A DNA stretch of 64,000 bases from Micromonospora sp. MW-13 (GCF_003434305.1 NZ_QKKX01000009.1:372001-436000); one strand, 5' to 3'. Counted from the stretch's first letter, positions 19,594 to 28,921 are shown. The notes: generated from the letters alone by a model not told the origin. A program made the numbers and translations.

Positions 19594-20643
19594 GTGACGG
19601 ACATCTCGGACACCCTGGCCAGCCTGCCCAGCCCGGTCGATCCCGATCCGACCGGCGCCGAGCTGCAACAGACGCTCTTCGAGGTCAAACGCGTGATCGT
19701 CGGGCAGGATCGGCTCGTCGAACGCCTGCTCACCGCGCTGCTCGCGAACGGCCACTGCCTGCTGGAGGGCGTCCCCGGCGTGGCCAAGACGCTCGCCGCG
19801 CAGACGCTCGCCACCGTGGTCGGCGGGACCTTCTCCCGGATCCAGTTCACCCCGGACCTGGTGCCCTCCGACATCGTCGGCACCCGCATCTACCGGGCCT
19901 CGAAGGAGAGCTTCGACGTCGAGCTCGGCCCGATCATGGCCAACCTGGTGCTCGCCGACGAGATCAACCGCGCCCCCGCCAAGGTGCAGTCCGCGCTGCT
20001 CGAGGCGATGGCCGAGCGGCAGGTCTCCATCGGCGGGCGGAGCTGGCCCGTCCCCGACCCGTTCCTGGTGCTCGCCACCCAGAACCCGATCGAGTCCGAG
20101 GGGGTGTACCAGCTTCCCGAGGCACAGCGCGACCGGTTCCTCCTCAAGATCGTCGTGGACTACCCGGGGGACGCCGACGAGCTGGCCATCCTCTACCGGA
20201 TGAGCGCCGGCCGGCCGAGCCCCCGCCCGGTCCTCGACCCCGGCCGGCTACGCGCGCTGCAACGCCGGGCCGGCGACGTCTTCGTGCACCACGCCCTCGC
20301 CGAGTACGTCGTCCGGCTGATCCTGGCCACCCGGGACCCGGGCCGGTTCGGGCTGCCCGAGATCGCGCCGCTGCTGGCGTACGGGGCCAGCCCCCGGGCC
20401 ACCCTCGGCCTGGTCGCCGCCGCCCGGGCCCAGGCGCTGCTGCGCGGCCGGGACCACGTGCTGCCCGAGGACGTCCGGGAACTGGCGGTGGACGTCCTCG
20501 CCCACCGGCTGGTGCTCTCCTTCGACGCGGTGGCCGATGGGGTCTCCGCCGAGGCGGTCGTGCACCGGCTGGTCGACGCGGTGCCGCCGCCCCGGATCGC
20601 CACCCAGCACACCGGGTACGCCACCGACCTGGCGGCGGCGTGA
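19594..20643 (+). CDS. MoxR-family AAA+ ATPase
   Basis: 349 aa. Walker A GVPGVAKT (~residue 58), Walker B LVLADEIN (~117) and sensor ATQNPIESEG are present. MoxR ATPases act as chaperones for VWA/MIDAS-domain partners, and the next two genes encode a DUF58 and a VWA protein. GTG 19594 has a GGAAGC-type site; TAGATT at 19549-19554 may be the operon -10. The stop overlaps the DUF58 start (GTGA). Confidence 0.92.
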   Translation: MTDISDTLASLPSPVDPDPTGAELQQTLFEVKRVIVGQDRLVERLLTALLANGHCLLEGVPGVAKTLAAQTLATVVGGTFSRIQFTPDLVPSDIVGTRIYRASKESFDVELGPIMANLVLADEINRAPAKVQSALLEAMAERQVSIGGRSWPVPDPFLVLATQNPIESEGVYQLPEAQRDRFLLKIVVDYPGDADELAILYRMSAGRPSPRPVLDPGRLRALQRRAGDVFVHHALAEYVVRLILATRDPGRFGLPEIAPLLAYGASPRATLGLVAAARAQALLRGRDHVLPEDVRELAVDVLAHRLVLSFDAVADGVSAEAVVHRLVDAVPPPRIATQHTGYATDLAAA

Positions 20644-21695
20644 GGGGCCCCGCCGCCCCGCCGGCGCGGAGCGGGACCCCGCCGGCCGACCCGACCCTGG
20701 CCGACCTCGCGCCCGACGGGCGGCTGCGCCGGCTGGAGCTGACCGTCACCCGCCGCCTGGACGGGCTGCTGCACGGCCAGTACCGCGGGCTGCTGCCCGG
20801 CCCGGGCAGCGAGGTCGCCGGCAGCCGTGAGTACCGGCCGGGCGAGGACGAGGTACGCCGGATGGACTGGGCCGTCACCGCCCGGACCACCGTCCCGCAC
20901 GTCCGCGAGGTCGACGCCGACCGGGAGCTGACCACCTGGCTGCTGGTGGACGCCAGCCCCAGCATGGAGTACGGCACCGCCGAGCTGGACAAGCGCGAGC
21001 TGGCGGTGGCGGCGGTGGCGGCGGTCGGCTTCCTCACCGCCGGCTCCGGCAACCGGCTCGGCGCGCAACTGCTGGCCCCGGACGGGCTGCGCCGGTTCCC
21101 CGCCCGCAGCGGCCGGACCCACCTGCTCGGTCTGCTCCGGGCGCTGCTGTCCGCGCCGCGCGTCGGCGGCTACGACCCGGACACCGCGCCGCTGGCGCCC
21201 CCGGACCTGACCGACGGCCTGGCCGCGGTGGGGCGGGTCGCCGCCCGACGGGGCCTGGTCGTGGTGGTCTCCGACTTCCTCGACGGGCTGCCCGACGAAC
21301 CGGCGGCCCCGCCGCCGTGGGAGGCGCCGCTGCGCCGGCTCGCCGTGCGGCACCAGGTGCTCGCCGTGCAGGTGACCGACCCGCGCGAGCTGGAGCTGCC
21401 GGACGTCGGCCTGATCACCCTGGTCGACCCGGAGACCGGCCGGCGGCGGGAGGTGTGGACCGGCGACCCCCGGCTGCGTCAGCGGTACGCCGAGGCCGCC
21501 GTCGCCCAACGCGACCAGGTCCGCCAGGCGCTGCGCCGGTGCGGTGCGGGCCACCTGCCGCTGCGCACCGACCGGGACTGGTGCGCCGACATCGTCCGGC
21601 ACGTGCACGCCCAGCGCCGGCTCGCCCTGGCGCCGGCGGCGAGCGGCGGCGGCCCGACGCCGCGGCCGGGCGCGGCCCGGGGAGGTGCCGCGTGA
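20640..21695 (+). CDS. DUF58 protein (MoxR operon)
   Basis: 351 aa. After a Pro/Ala-rich start it has YRPGEDEVRRMDWAVTAR, the DUF58 signature, and a VWA-like fold with LLVDASPSMEYG (MIDAS-like DxSxS). No membrane segment. The GTG start overlaps the moxR stop by 4 nt and the stop overlaps the next gene, so the three proteins are made together. Function unknown; probably envelope or stress assembly. Confidence 0.9.
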   Translation: MRGPAAPPARSGTPPADPTLADLAPDGRLRRLELTVTRRLDGLLHGQYRGLLPGPGSEVAGSREYRPGEDEVRRMDWAVTARTTVPHVREVDADRELTTWLLVDASPSMEYGTAELDKRELAVAAVAAVGFLTAGSGNRLGAQLLAPDGLRRFPARSGRTHLLGLLRALLSAPRVGGYDPDTAPLAPPDLTDGLAAVGRVAARRGLVVVVSDFLDGLPDEPAAPPPWEAPLRRLAVRHQVLAVQVTDPRELELPDVGLITLVDPETGRRREVWTGDPRLRQRYAEAAVAQRDQVRQALRRCGAGHLPLRTDRDWCADIVRHVHAQRRLALAPAASGGGPTPRPGAARGGAA

Positions 21696-22651
21696 CCTGG
21701 CAGTCACCCGCCCGGCTCTGGTTGCTGCTCGGAGTCGCCGCCCTCGCCGCCGGCTACCTGCTGGCCCAGCGCCGCCGCAGCCGGTACGCCGTCCGCTTCA
21801 CCAACCTGCGGCTGCTCGACCGGGTCGCCCCGCACCGCCCCGCGTGGCGCCGACACGTTCCGGCCGGCCTCTTCCTGGCCATGCTGGGGCTGCTGGTGGT
21901 GGGCTTCGCCCGGCCGCACGACGAGGTGCGGGTGCCCCGGGAACGGGCCACCGTCATGGTGGCCGTGGACGTGTCCACCTCGATGCTCGCCTCCGACGTC
22001 GACCCGGACCGGCTCAGCGCGGCCAAGCACGCCGCCCGGCGGTTCGTCGACGGCCTGCCCGACGAGTTCAACGTGGGGCTGGTCGCGTTCGCCGGCAGCG
22101 CGGCGGTGCTGGTGCCGCCCGGCACCGACCGGGAGTCGCTGCACGAGGGGATCGACCGCCTCGCCGAGGGCGCCACCGGCGTGCAGGGCACCGCCATCGG
22201 GGAGGCGATCAACACCTCGCTCGGCGCGGTGAAGGGGCTGGACAGCCAGGCGGCCAAGCAGCCACCGCCGGCCCGGATCATCCTGCTCTCCGACGGGGCG
22301 AACACCTCCGGCATGGACCCGATGGAGGCCGCCGACGAGGCGGTCGCGGCGAAGGTGCCGGTGCACACCATCTCGTTCGGCACCCCGTCCGGGTTCGTCG
22401 ACCGGGGCGGCCGGCCCATCCAGGTGCCGGTGGACGGGCAGACCCTCCGGGCGGTAGCCGACTCCACCGGGGGCGGCTTCCACGAGGCGACCAGCAGCGC
22501 GGAGCTGCGGGCGGTCTACGACGACATCGGCACCTCGGTCGGCTACCGCCGGGAACGGCAGGACGTCTCCGCCCGGTTCATCGGGCTCGGGCTGGTCCTG
22601 GCGATGGGGGCAGCGGCGGGGTCGATGCGGTGGTTCTCCCGGCTGCCCTGA
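21692..22651 (+). CDS. VWA-domain membrane protein
   Basis: 319 aa. Membrane segments lie at residues ~6-24, ~55-72 and near the C-terminus. The VWA domain has an intact MIDAS, VDVSTSM, near residue 90 and the later T/D positions (GTAIGEAI, LLSDGANTSG). BatA/BatB-like architecture agrees with the MoxR/DUF58 context. GTG 21692 has a GGGGAGG site and overlaps the DUF58 stop. Confidence 0.9.
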   Translation: MTWQSPARLWLLLGVAALAAGYLLAQRRRSRYAVRFTNLRLLDRVAPHRPAWRRHVPAGLFLAMLGLLVVGFARPHDEVRVPRERATVMVAVDVSTSMLASDVDPDRLSAAKHAARRFVDGLPDEFNVGLVAFAGSAAVLVPPGTDRESLHEGIDRLAEGATGVQGTAIGEAINTSLGAVKGLDSQAAKQPPPARIILLSDGANTSGMDPMEAADEAVAAKVPVHTISFGTPSGFVDRGGRPIQVPVDGQTLRAVADSTGGGFHEATSSAELRAVYDDIGTSVGYRRERQDVSARFIGLGLVLAMGAAAGSMRWFSRLP

Positions 22652-22746
22652 ACCGGCCGAGCGCGGGTCCCGGGGCGTCGGCGCGCCGACCCTTCCGGGT
22701 GACCGAGACGGACATCCGCGGTGACGAGGACGTGAGGAGCGCACGC

Positions 22747-23610
22747 ATGGCAGTGCAGACCGGACTGGGCGAGCCGCGCGGACCGTGGTTCGTCTCGCCC
22801 GAACTCGACCCGGACGGACGCAGCCGGTGGGACGTACCCGGCCAGGAGGGGGGCGGGCGGCGGCGCGGCTGGCGGGACCGGCTGCTGGCCGCGGCCGGGG
22901 TGGTGGCCCTGTCCACCCTGTCCGGCGCGGCGGCCGGCGCGTGGGTCGCCGACCAGGCCGGCGCGCCGGGTCCGGCCGCGGCATCGGCGGCGCCGGTGCC
23001 CGCCGAGCTGGTCACCGCCGCCGAGCGGACCGTGCCGGGCGTGGTGTCGGTGCTGGTCGGGGGCGGCTCCGGCGCCGGGGCGACCGGCTCCGGGTTCGCC
23101 ATCGACGACCAGCAACACCTGATCACCAACGACCACATCCTGGCCAAGGGGGGCGGGGGAGCGGTGACGGTGGAGCTGCCGGACGGCCGGCGGTTCGCCG
23201 CCGAGGTGGTCGGCCGGGAACCGGGCAGCGACCTGGCCGTGCTCCGGGTGCCCCCGGACGCCGGCCTGGCCCCGCTGCCACTGGCCAAGCCGGGCGCCAC
23301 CCGGGTCGGCGAGCCGGTGCTCGCGGTCGGTTCCCCGCTCGGGCTGGCCGGCACCGTCACCGCGGGTATCGTCAGCGCGCTCGACCGTCAGGTGCGGCTC
23401 GGTACCAACCGGCACCGGGCCGTGCAGACCGACGCGTCGATCAACCCGGGCAACTCCGGCGGCCCACTGGTCAACGCCCGGGGCGAGGTGGTCGGGGTGA
23501 ACACCGCCATCGCCACCATCGACGGCAGCGGCTCGATCGGCATCGGCTTCGCCATCCCGATCGACCAGGTGCAGCAGACCGCCGACACCATCATCGGCAA
23601 GGGTGGCTGA
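22747..23610 (+). CDS. HtrA-like trypsin-family serine protease without PDZ
   Basis: 287 aa. A cytoplasmic ~45-residue N-terminus precedes one membrane anchor (LLAAAGVVALSTLSGAAAGA). The protease domain has the full triad: His in ITNDHIL (~130), Asp in GSDLAVL (~161) and Ser in NPGNSGGPL (~236). It ends just after the protease fold, so the PDZ domain usual in HtrA is missing. ATG 22747 has AGGAG 7 nt upstream. It follows the MoxR operon by 95 nt. Confidence 0.92.
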   Translation: MAVQTGLGEPRGPWFVSPELDPDGRSRWDVPGQEGGGRRRGWRDRLLAAAGVVALSTLSGAAAGAWVADQAGAPGPAAASAAPVPAELVTAAERTVPGVVSVLVGGGSGAGATGSGFAIDDQQHLITNDHILAKGGGGAVTVELPDGRRFAAEVVGREPGSDLAVLRVPPDAGLAPLPLAKPGATRVGEPVLAVGSPLGLAGTVTAGIVSALDRQVRLGTNRHRAVQTDASINPGNSGGPLVNARGEVVGVNTAIATIDGSGSIGIGFAIPIDQVQQTADTIIGKGG

Positions 23611-23676
23611 GCCGGGTCGTCCGCCCGGCCCCTCGGCTCCGCACCACGGGCGCGGGTGGGGCGCTAGCCTCGGGGC

Positions 23677-24102
23677 GTGGACGACGGACTGCGGGTGACC
23701 GACCGACTGGTCGTGCCGGACGCCGAGCTGCGGGAGCGGTTCTCCCGCTCGTCGGGCCCGGGTGGGCAGGGCGTCAACACCACCGACTCGCGGGTGGAGC
23801 TGAGCTTCGACGTGGCCGGCTCGCCGAGCCTGCCGGAACCGCTGCGCGCCCGGGCGCTGCAACGCCTGGCCGGCCGGCTGGTCGACGGGGTGCTCACCGT
23901 GGCCGCCAGCGAGCACCGGGCCCAACTCGCCAACCGGGAGGCGGCCCGGCAACGGATGGCGGCGCTGCTGCGCGAGGCGGTGGCCCCGCCGCCCCCGCCG
24001 CGCCGCCCGACCCGCCCGTCCCGGGGCGCCAAGGAGCGCCGCCTCGCCGACAAGAAGCGCCAGTCCCAGCGCAAGCGCGACCGCCGGGCCGAGGGCGACT
24101 GA
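23677..24102 (+). CDS. arfB: ArfB/YaeJ-like peptidyl-tRNA hydrolase
   Basis: 141 aa. The catalytic GGQ is in SGPGGQGVN near residue 30. The C-terminal tail is rich in Lys/Arg (KKRQSQRKRDRR), which ArfB inserts into the empty mRNA channel of stalled ribosomes. Its length fits a stand-alone rescue factor, not RF1/RF2. GTG 23677 follows TAGCCT by 6 nt with no ribosome site, so the mRNA is probably leaderless. Confidence 0.9.
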   Translation: MDDGLRVTDRLVVPDAELRERFSRSSGPGGQGVNTTDSRVELSFDVAGSPSLPEPLRARALQRLAGRLVDGVLTVAASEHRAQLANREAARQRMAALLREAVAPPPPPRRPTRPSRGAKERRLADKKRQSQRKRDRRAEGD

Positions 24103-24160
24103 CCGTCCCGGGGCGGAAATCGGCGGCGGCGCGGCGGGGCCGGCCGTAGCGTGCCGGGGC

Positions 24161-24739
24161 GTGAGCACCCCACCGACGCCCGACTTCTCCGTCAAGCCCA
24201 CCCTCACCGGGGACCGCGTGGTCCTGCGCCCGTTCGTCGACGACGACGTGGCGGCCCTCCGCGCCGCGGTGACCGACCCCGAGGTCCGCCGGCTGACCGG
24301 CAGCCCGCCCGACGAACTCGACGAGCAGCGGCTGCGCGACTGGTACGGCAGCCGCAACGCGCAGACCGACCGGCTCGACCTCGCGGTGGTCGACCGGGCC
24401 ACCGGCGACTGCGTCGGCGAGGTCGTCCTCAACGACTGGGACGAGTGGAACCGCGCCTGCAACTTCCGCACCCTGTTCGCCGCGGCCGGCCGGAACCGGG
24501 GGCTGGGCACCGAGGCGGTGCGGCTGGTCGTCGGGTACGGCTTCGAGCGGCTCGGCCTGCACCGGATCTCGCTGGAGGTGTTCGCGGTCAATCCGCGGGC
24601 CCGGCGGGTCTACGAGAAGGTCGGGTTCGTCGCCGAGGGGGTACTGCGCCAGGTGCTGCGCGACGGCGACGACTGGGTCGACGCCACGGTGATGTCGATC
24701 CTCGCCCCCGAGTGGGCGACGCACCGCGGCCACCCCTGA
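24161..24739 (+). CDS. GNAT acetyltransferase, RimJ/RimL type
   Basis: 192 aa. It has LTGDRVVLRPFVDDDV at the N-terminus, the acetyl-CoA loop region GRNRGLGTEAVRLVV and the C-terminal NPRARRVYEKVGFVAEG typical of RimJ/RimL-like enzymes that acetylate N-termini or small amines. Substrate cannot be told. GTG 24161 lies 8 nt after TAGCGT, without a ribosome site. Confidence 0.85.
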   Translation: MSTPPTPDFSVKPTLTGDRVVLRPFVDDDVAALRAAVTDPEVRRLTGSPPDELDEQRLRDWYGSRNAQTDRLDLAVVDRATGDCVGEVVLNDWDEWNRACNFRTLFAAAGRNRGLGTEAVRLVVGYGFERLGLHRISLEVFAVNPRARRVYEKVGFVAEGVLRQVLRDGDDWVDATVMSILAPEWATHRGHP

Positions 24740-24802
24740 CGCGGGCCGCGCCCGTCCGGGGCGCCGGGCCGTCGTGGGCGACCCGGGCCGGCGGGTGCCG
24801 GC

Positions 24803-24880
24803 ATGCCGCTGGGCGACTCGATCACCGGCTCGCCCGGCTGCTGGCGGTCCATCCTGTGGAACCGCCTCCAGTCCACCGGC
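24803..24880 (+). pseudogene. Remnant of an SGNH/GDSL hydrolase gene
   Basis: About 26 codons read MPLGDSITGSPGCWR then SILWNRLQSTG, matching the N-terminal catalytic block (GDS nucleophile region) of actinobacterial SGNH hydrolases. The similarity stops at ~24880 and the 3' end of a convergent gene begins at 24908. Neither a signal peptide nor the later Asn and DxxH blocks are present. Most likely a decayed fragment left by deletion. Confidence 0.6.
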
Positions 24881-24907
24881 CGCGGGCGTCGGGAGGGGCC
24901 CCTCCGC

Positions 24908-25774
24908 TCAGCCGAGCGCGGCGAGCAGCCGGGCGCGCAGGACGGCGGCCCGCTCGGCGAACCCGCGCTGCGCGGCGGCGTACTCGGCGCGGCCCTCCGG
25001 CGTCTCCACCCGCACCGGTGGGTACCCGAGCGCGGCCAGGTCGTACGGGCTGGCCCGCATGTCCAGCGCGCGGATCTCCCGGGCCAGGGCGAAGCCGTCG
25101 GCCACCAGCTCCGAGCAGACCAGCGGGGAGAGCTTGTACGCCCACTTGTAGAGGTCCATGTTGGCGTGTAGGCAGCCCGGCTGCTCCAGATCGTGCTGGC
25201 TCTCCCGGGTCGGGGCGAGCAGGTTCAGCGGCCGGGCCGGCGCGGTGAAGAACCGGTACGCGTCGAAGTGGCTGCACCGCACGCCCCGCTCCTCGACCAC
25301 GGCTGCCGTCTCCGCCGGGCTGAGCCGCAGCGGCCACGCGTTGTGGCGTACCTCCTCCTGGGTCTGCCGGTAGACCATCGCCCACTCGTGCATCCCGAAG
25401 CAGCCCAGGTGCGCCGGCCGGCCGGCGGTCGCCGCGAGCAGGGCGCGGATCCAGTCGACCGAGTCGGCCCGCCGGGCGCGTACCCCCTCGGTGTCGAGGG
25501 TGAGCCCGCTGGCGGTGGCCCGGTAGTCCGGGCCGAACTCGGCCGGGTCCGCGCCGCGCAGCACCGCGCCCGCCCCGGGATGCCAGCGGCGGAGCTGGGC
25601 GGGGCGGTGCGAGTAGTAGGTGAAGAGGAAGTCCTCCACCGGATGCTTCGCGCCGGTGCGGCGGCGGGCCAGGTGCGGGGCCAGCCACCCGTCGACCCGC
25701 TTCTCGTGGGCGCGCCGCCGGGCCTGCCAGTCGGCCAGGTCGAGCGGTGCGGCGGGGGCGAGGGCGGCGGTCAC
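24908..25774 (-). CDS. Conserved actinobacterial protein, often labelled 3-methyladenine DNA glycosylase
   Basis: 288 aa. Contains HEKRVDGWLAPH, HPVEDFLFTYYSHRPAQLRRW, CFGMHEWAMVYR, CSHFDAYRFFT and CLHANMDLYKWAYKL, with many conserved His/Tyr/Trp. Relatives in actinobacteria carry a 3-methyladenine glycosylase label, but I see no helix-hairpin-helix or AAG/Tag signature to support it. GTG 25774 lies 6 nt after TACGCT, so leaderless expression is likely. No membrane segment. Confidence 0.7.
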   Translation of the reverse strand: MTAALAPAAPLDLADWQARRRAHEKRVDGWLAPHLARRRTGAKHPVEDFLFTYYSHRPAQLRRWHPGAGAVLRGADPAEFGPDYRATASGLTLDTEGVRARRADSVDWIRALLAATAGRPAHLGCFGMHEWAMVYRQTQEEVRHNAWPLRLSPAETAAVVEERGVRCSHFDAYRFFTAPARPLNLLAPTRESQHDLEQPGCLHANMDLYKWAYKLSPLVCSELVADGFALAREIRALDMRASPYDLAALGYPPVRVETPEGRAEYAAAQRGFAERAAVLRARLLAALG

Positions 25775-25819
25775 CGACCCAGCGTACGACCGTCGCCCGC
25801 CCGCCCCCGCGGCCCCGGG

Positions 25820-27190
25820 TCAGGGCACGTCCACCCGGACCCCGGCGGAGAACACCCCGCTGCGCAGTTCGAGCTGCTTCGGCCGGGCCGGACCGTCGAC
25901 CGTGAACACCAGCGGCAGCACCAGCCGGCTGCCCGCGGCGAGCGGCTGGGCGAACACGTCCCGCCCCTGGTTGGCCAGCCGGGTCGCGGTCTCGTCGGTG
26001 CTGACCCAGGTGCCGCCCGGCAGGTACGCCCGCTGCATCTGACCGTGCCAGGTCTGCTGCTGCGGGGTGACGTTGCGGACCCCGACGGTGGCCTGGCACT
26101 GCCCGCCGGCGAGCGGCGCGTTCGGGCAAACGACCCGGTAGACGGTGAACTCCAGCGCCTGCTCGCGCAGCGGTACGCCGACCACCCCCGTCGCGCTGCG
26201 TCCCACCCAGGCGCCGCTGGTCGGCTGCTTGGCCGTGTCGATGGCGGCCACCCGCCGGGTGGCGGTCAGCGTGGCGGCGAGGACCACCCCGGCCAGGAGC
26301 ACCAGGGCCGCCCCCACCAGCAGCCAGACCGGGGGCCGGCGGCGGCGGGTCACGGCCGCCGGCGTGGCGGGCCGGGGGTACACCGTGCCCCGGTCGTCCG
26401 TCGCCGGCACGGTCGCCCCGACGGTCCCGGCCGGTGCGGCGGCCCCGGGCCGCCCGGCGCCGGAGCGCGCGTGCCGCTGCCACCACCACACCCCGCCGAG
26501 CCCGGCCAGGAGGACCACGGCCAGCGCGGCGAGCAGCACTGGGGGCCGACGCCACGGCGGGGCCGCGGTGGCCTGGGCCGCCGGCACCGCCAGCCCGCTC
26601 CAGGTCGCGGTCGCGCAGTCGTACGGCCGGCTGCCGTCGCTGGTGAAGGCGCAGGCCGGCGCGGTGAGCGGCCGGCCCGGCGCGGCGGCGGTGAGCGCGG
26701 TGTGCAGCGTGGTGGTGCTGCGGGCGGGCAGGTTGAGCTGCCAGGTCACCTCGGTGCTGGTCGCCGAGCGGGTGGCCCGCCCACCGGGGGTGATCCAGGT
26801 CGCGGACGTCCCGACCGGCAGCTCCTGGCGCACCGTGGTGGCCAGCGGCAGGCTCCCGGTGTTGCGGACCTGGACCTGGTAGCCCGGCGCGGGCGTGCCG
26901 GCCGGCGCCACCGCCACCGTCACCGGTGACGGCGCGCCCCGGGTCGGCACCACCACGGACGGCGAGACCAGCGGCGGCGGCGCGGGAGCCGCCGGCGTCG
27001 GCGCCGTCGCGGAGTCGGTGGGCGTCGGGGTCTCCGTCGGCGTGGCGACGGCCGCCGCCGGGCGGACCGCCGCTGCCGGCGTGGCCGCCGCCTCCGGGGC
27101 CGCCGTGGGCAGTGCCGGCACGGCGGCGAGAATGCCGAGGCAGTGTACGAACACTGCTAGGGCCCTGTGGTGTCGTGTCGTTGCAGGCAT
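25820..27190 (-). CDS. Secreted/membrane protein with DUF4352-like C-terminal domain
   Basis: 456 aa. A signal peptide (residues ~1-30) and a long Pro/Thr/Ala linker are followed by a beta-sandwich region (VQVRNTGSLPLATTVRQELP, DUF11-like). Membrane helices occur near residues 220 and 285. The C-terminal domain (~300-456) has VGVRNVTPQQQTWHG and VSTDETATRLANQG, resembling DUF4352. The start is ATG 27190 with CGGAGG upstream; TAGCGT lies ~30 nt before it. Likely at the cell surface; role unknown. Confidence 0.7.
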   Translation of the reverse strand: MPATTRHHRALAVFVHCLGILAAVPALPTAAPEAAATPAAAVRPAAAVATPTETPTPTDSATAPTPAAPAPPPLVSPSVVVPTRGAPSPVTVAVAPAGTPAPGYQVQVRNTGSLPLATTVRQELPVGTSATWITPGGRATRSATSTEVTWQLNLPARSTTTLHTALTAAAPGRPLTAPACAFTSDGSRPYDCATATWSGLAVPAAQATAAPPWRRPPVLLAALAVVLLAGLGGVWWWQRHARSGAGRPGAAAPAGTVGATVPATDDRGTVYPRPATPAAVTRRRRPPVWLLVGAALVLLAGVVLAATLTATRRVAAIDTAKQPTSGAWVGRSATGVVGVPLREQALEFTVYRVVCPNAPLAGGQCQATVGVRNVTPQQQTWHGQMQRAYLPGGTWVSTDETATRLANQGRDVFAQPLAAGSRLVLPLVFTVDGPARPKQLELRSGVFSAGVRVDVP

Positions 27191-27421
27191 ACGAACGAAC
27201 CTCCGGTAGCCGACGCTAGGTGCGGCGGCACGTCGTGCGGGTACGAAGTGGCGAACCCGGCCCACGCCGGTGACGGACGACGTAGGGTGGCCGGCCCGGG
27301 GCCGTTCCGGGCCCCACCGCCCGCCGTCGCCGGGGCGTCCCCCGTGCGGCGCCGGCTGTCCGCGCCGCCCGTGGCGCGCGGCCGGCGCGGCCGGGCGCCG
27401 TCCCGGGGCTAGATTGGCCTG

Positions 27422-28225
27422 GTGCGTATCGCTCGTTTCGCTCATGCCAAGGGAATGTCGTTCGGGGTCGTCGAGGGCGAGTCGGAGGCAGGCCCGCAGG
27501 GCCTGACCATCGCCGAGATCGAGGGGCACCCGTTCGGCCAGATCCAGTTCAGCGGTGCCCGATGGGCGCTCTCCGACGTCCGGCTGCTCTCCCCGATCCT
27601 GCCCAGCAAGGTGGTCTGCGTGGGCCGCAACTACGCCGAGCACGCCGCCGAGCAGGGCAGCGAGGTGCCGAAGGAGCCGCTGCTCTTCCTCAAGCCGTCC
27701 ACCTCGGTGATCGGCCCGCGCGACGCCATCCGGCTGCCGATCTTCTCCAAGCGGGTCGAGCACGAGGCCGAGCTGGCCGTGGTGATCGGCGCACCGGGCG
27801 CGCGGCGGGCCGACCGGGCAGCCGCCGAGCGGGCCATCTTCGGCTACACCTGCGCCAACGACGTGACCGCCCGGGATCTCCAGCGGTCCGACGGGCAGTG
27901 GACCCGGGCCAAGGGGTTCGACTCGTTCTGCCCCATCGGTCCCTGGATCACCACCGGCCTGGACGTCACCGACCTGGAGGTCCGGTGCGAGGTGGGCCGC
28001 AACCCGGAGGAGATGGAGGTGCGGCAGCTCGGCCGGACGCGGGACATGGTCTTCGACGTCCCGGCCCTGGTGTCGTACGTCTCGCACGTGATGACGCTGC
28101 TCCCCGGCGACGTGGTGCTCACCGGCACCCCGGCGGGGGTTAGCCCGCTCGTGGAGGGGGATACCGTCACCGTGCGTATCGAGGGGATCGGGGAGCTGAC
28201 CAATCCGGTCGTCCCGGTCAGCTGA
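27422..28225 (+). CDS. Fumarylacetoacetate hydrolase family protein
   Basis: 267 aa. FAH fold with VCVGRNYAEHAAE, the metal-binding HEAELAVVIG, NDVTARDLQ and LTGTPAGVSPL. Members hydrolyse or decarboxylate acylpyruvates and oxaloacetate; the true substrate here is not evident. GTG 27422 follows TAGATT by 6 nt without a ribosome site, so leaderless. tRNA genes follow 127 nt downstream. Confidence 0.9.
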   Translation: MRIARFAHAKGMSFGVVEGESEAGPQGLTIAEIEGHPFGQIQFSGARWALSDVRLLSPILPSKVVCVGRNYAEHAAEQGSEVPKEPLLFLKPSTSVIGPRDAIRLPIFSKRVEHEAELAVVIGAPGARRADRAAAERAIFGYTCANDVTARDLQRSDGQWTRAKGFDSFCPIGPWITTGLDVTDLEVRCEVGRNPEEMEVRQLGRTRDMVFDVPALVSYVSHVMTLLPGDVVLTGTPAGVSPLVEGDTVTVRIEGIGELTNPVVPVS

Positions 28226-28351
28226 CTCGTCGGGGGGCTCGCAACCGCAGCACAGCACGGGTTTCGGGTCCCCGATTTGGCCTGCCGGGGCCGGGAGGGT
28301 AGAGTTTCTCTCCGGTGCCGCAAGGTGCCGAACGGCACCGTGAGGTGCCAA

Positions 28352-28423
28352 TGGGGTATGGGGTAATTGGCAGCCCAACTGATTCTGGTTCAGTTAGTCT
28401 AGGTTCGAGTCCTGGTACCCCAG
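28352..28423 (+). tRNA. tRNA-Gln (anticodon CTG)
   Basis: A 72-nt cloverleaf with a 7-bp acceptor (28352-28358 with 28416-28422), anticodon loop TTCTGGT giving CTG, and GGTTCGAGTCC in the T arm. Discriminator G28423; CCA is not encoded. A TAGAGT -10 lies ~40 nt upstream with TTGGCC 17 nt before it. Confidence 0.95.
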
Positions 28424-28553
28424 CAACCGGTGGTCGCGAGAGCGCCGGTCGCTGGATGCGCTGGAGAGCGCTCCGGTAGCCCGCAAGGGGCCGGAAGGGA
28501 TCTCTGGTAGAGTTCAGCGGCGTCGCCCGGTAGGGCGGCGCAGGGAAAGTTCT

Positions 28554-28626
28554 GGCCCCGTCGTCTAGTGGCCCAGGACGCCGCCCTCTCAAGGCGGTAG
28601 CGCCGGTTCGAATCCGGTCGGGGCTA
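28554..28626 (+). tRNA. tRNA-Glu (anticodon CTC), copy 1
   Basis: A 73-nt cloverleaf with anticodon loop CTCTCAA (CTC), T arm CCGGTTCGAATCCGG, G1-U72 wobble at the acceptor end and discriminator A28626. CCA is not encoded. TAGAGT lies ~45 nt upstream, and the terminator is at 28637-28666. Copy 2 at 28849 differs by one base (T/C in the D loop). Confidence 0.96.
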
Positions 28627-28636
28627 CAGTTCCGTT

Positions 28637-28666
28637 CAGCCCGTCTCACTCCGGTGAGGCGGGCTG
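28637..28666 (+). terminator. Terminator after tRNA-Glu copy 1
   Basis: A 13-bp stem (28637-28649 with 28654-28666) with one mismatch, TCCG loop and TTTC tail. Confidence 0.85.
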
Positions 28667-28848
28667 TTTCGCGTACCTGGATCGTGCGCTCTGGGCCCGG
28701 TACGGGCCCGGCCGGCGAGGAAATCCGTGGCCGGGGCCGTGGTGGCGGGCGGTCTGCGCGACAGCCCACCCCCGGCGTGCCCCGCGCGGGGCACGCCGCT
28801 AGACTACAGCGGCGCCGCCCGGCAGGGCGGCGATGCAGGGAAAGTTCT

Positions 28849-28921
28849 GGCCCCGTCGTCTAGCGGCCCAGGACGCCGCCCTCTCAAGGCGGTAGCGCCG
28901 GTTCGAATCCGGTCGGGGCTA
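28849..28921 (+). tRNA. tRNA-Glu (anticodon CTC), copy 2
   Basis: The same tRNA as copy 1 apart from one D-loop base. About 45 nt of 5' flank (GGCGGCG...CAGGGAAAGTTCTG) is also shared, so the two arose by tandem duplication. TAGACT lies ~50 nt upstream, preceded by a 24-nt perfect palindrome (28774-28797). Confidence 0.96.
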
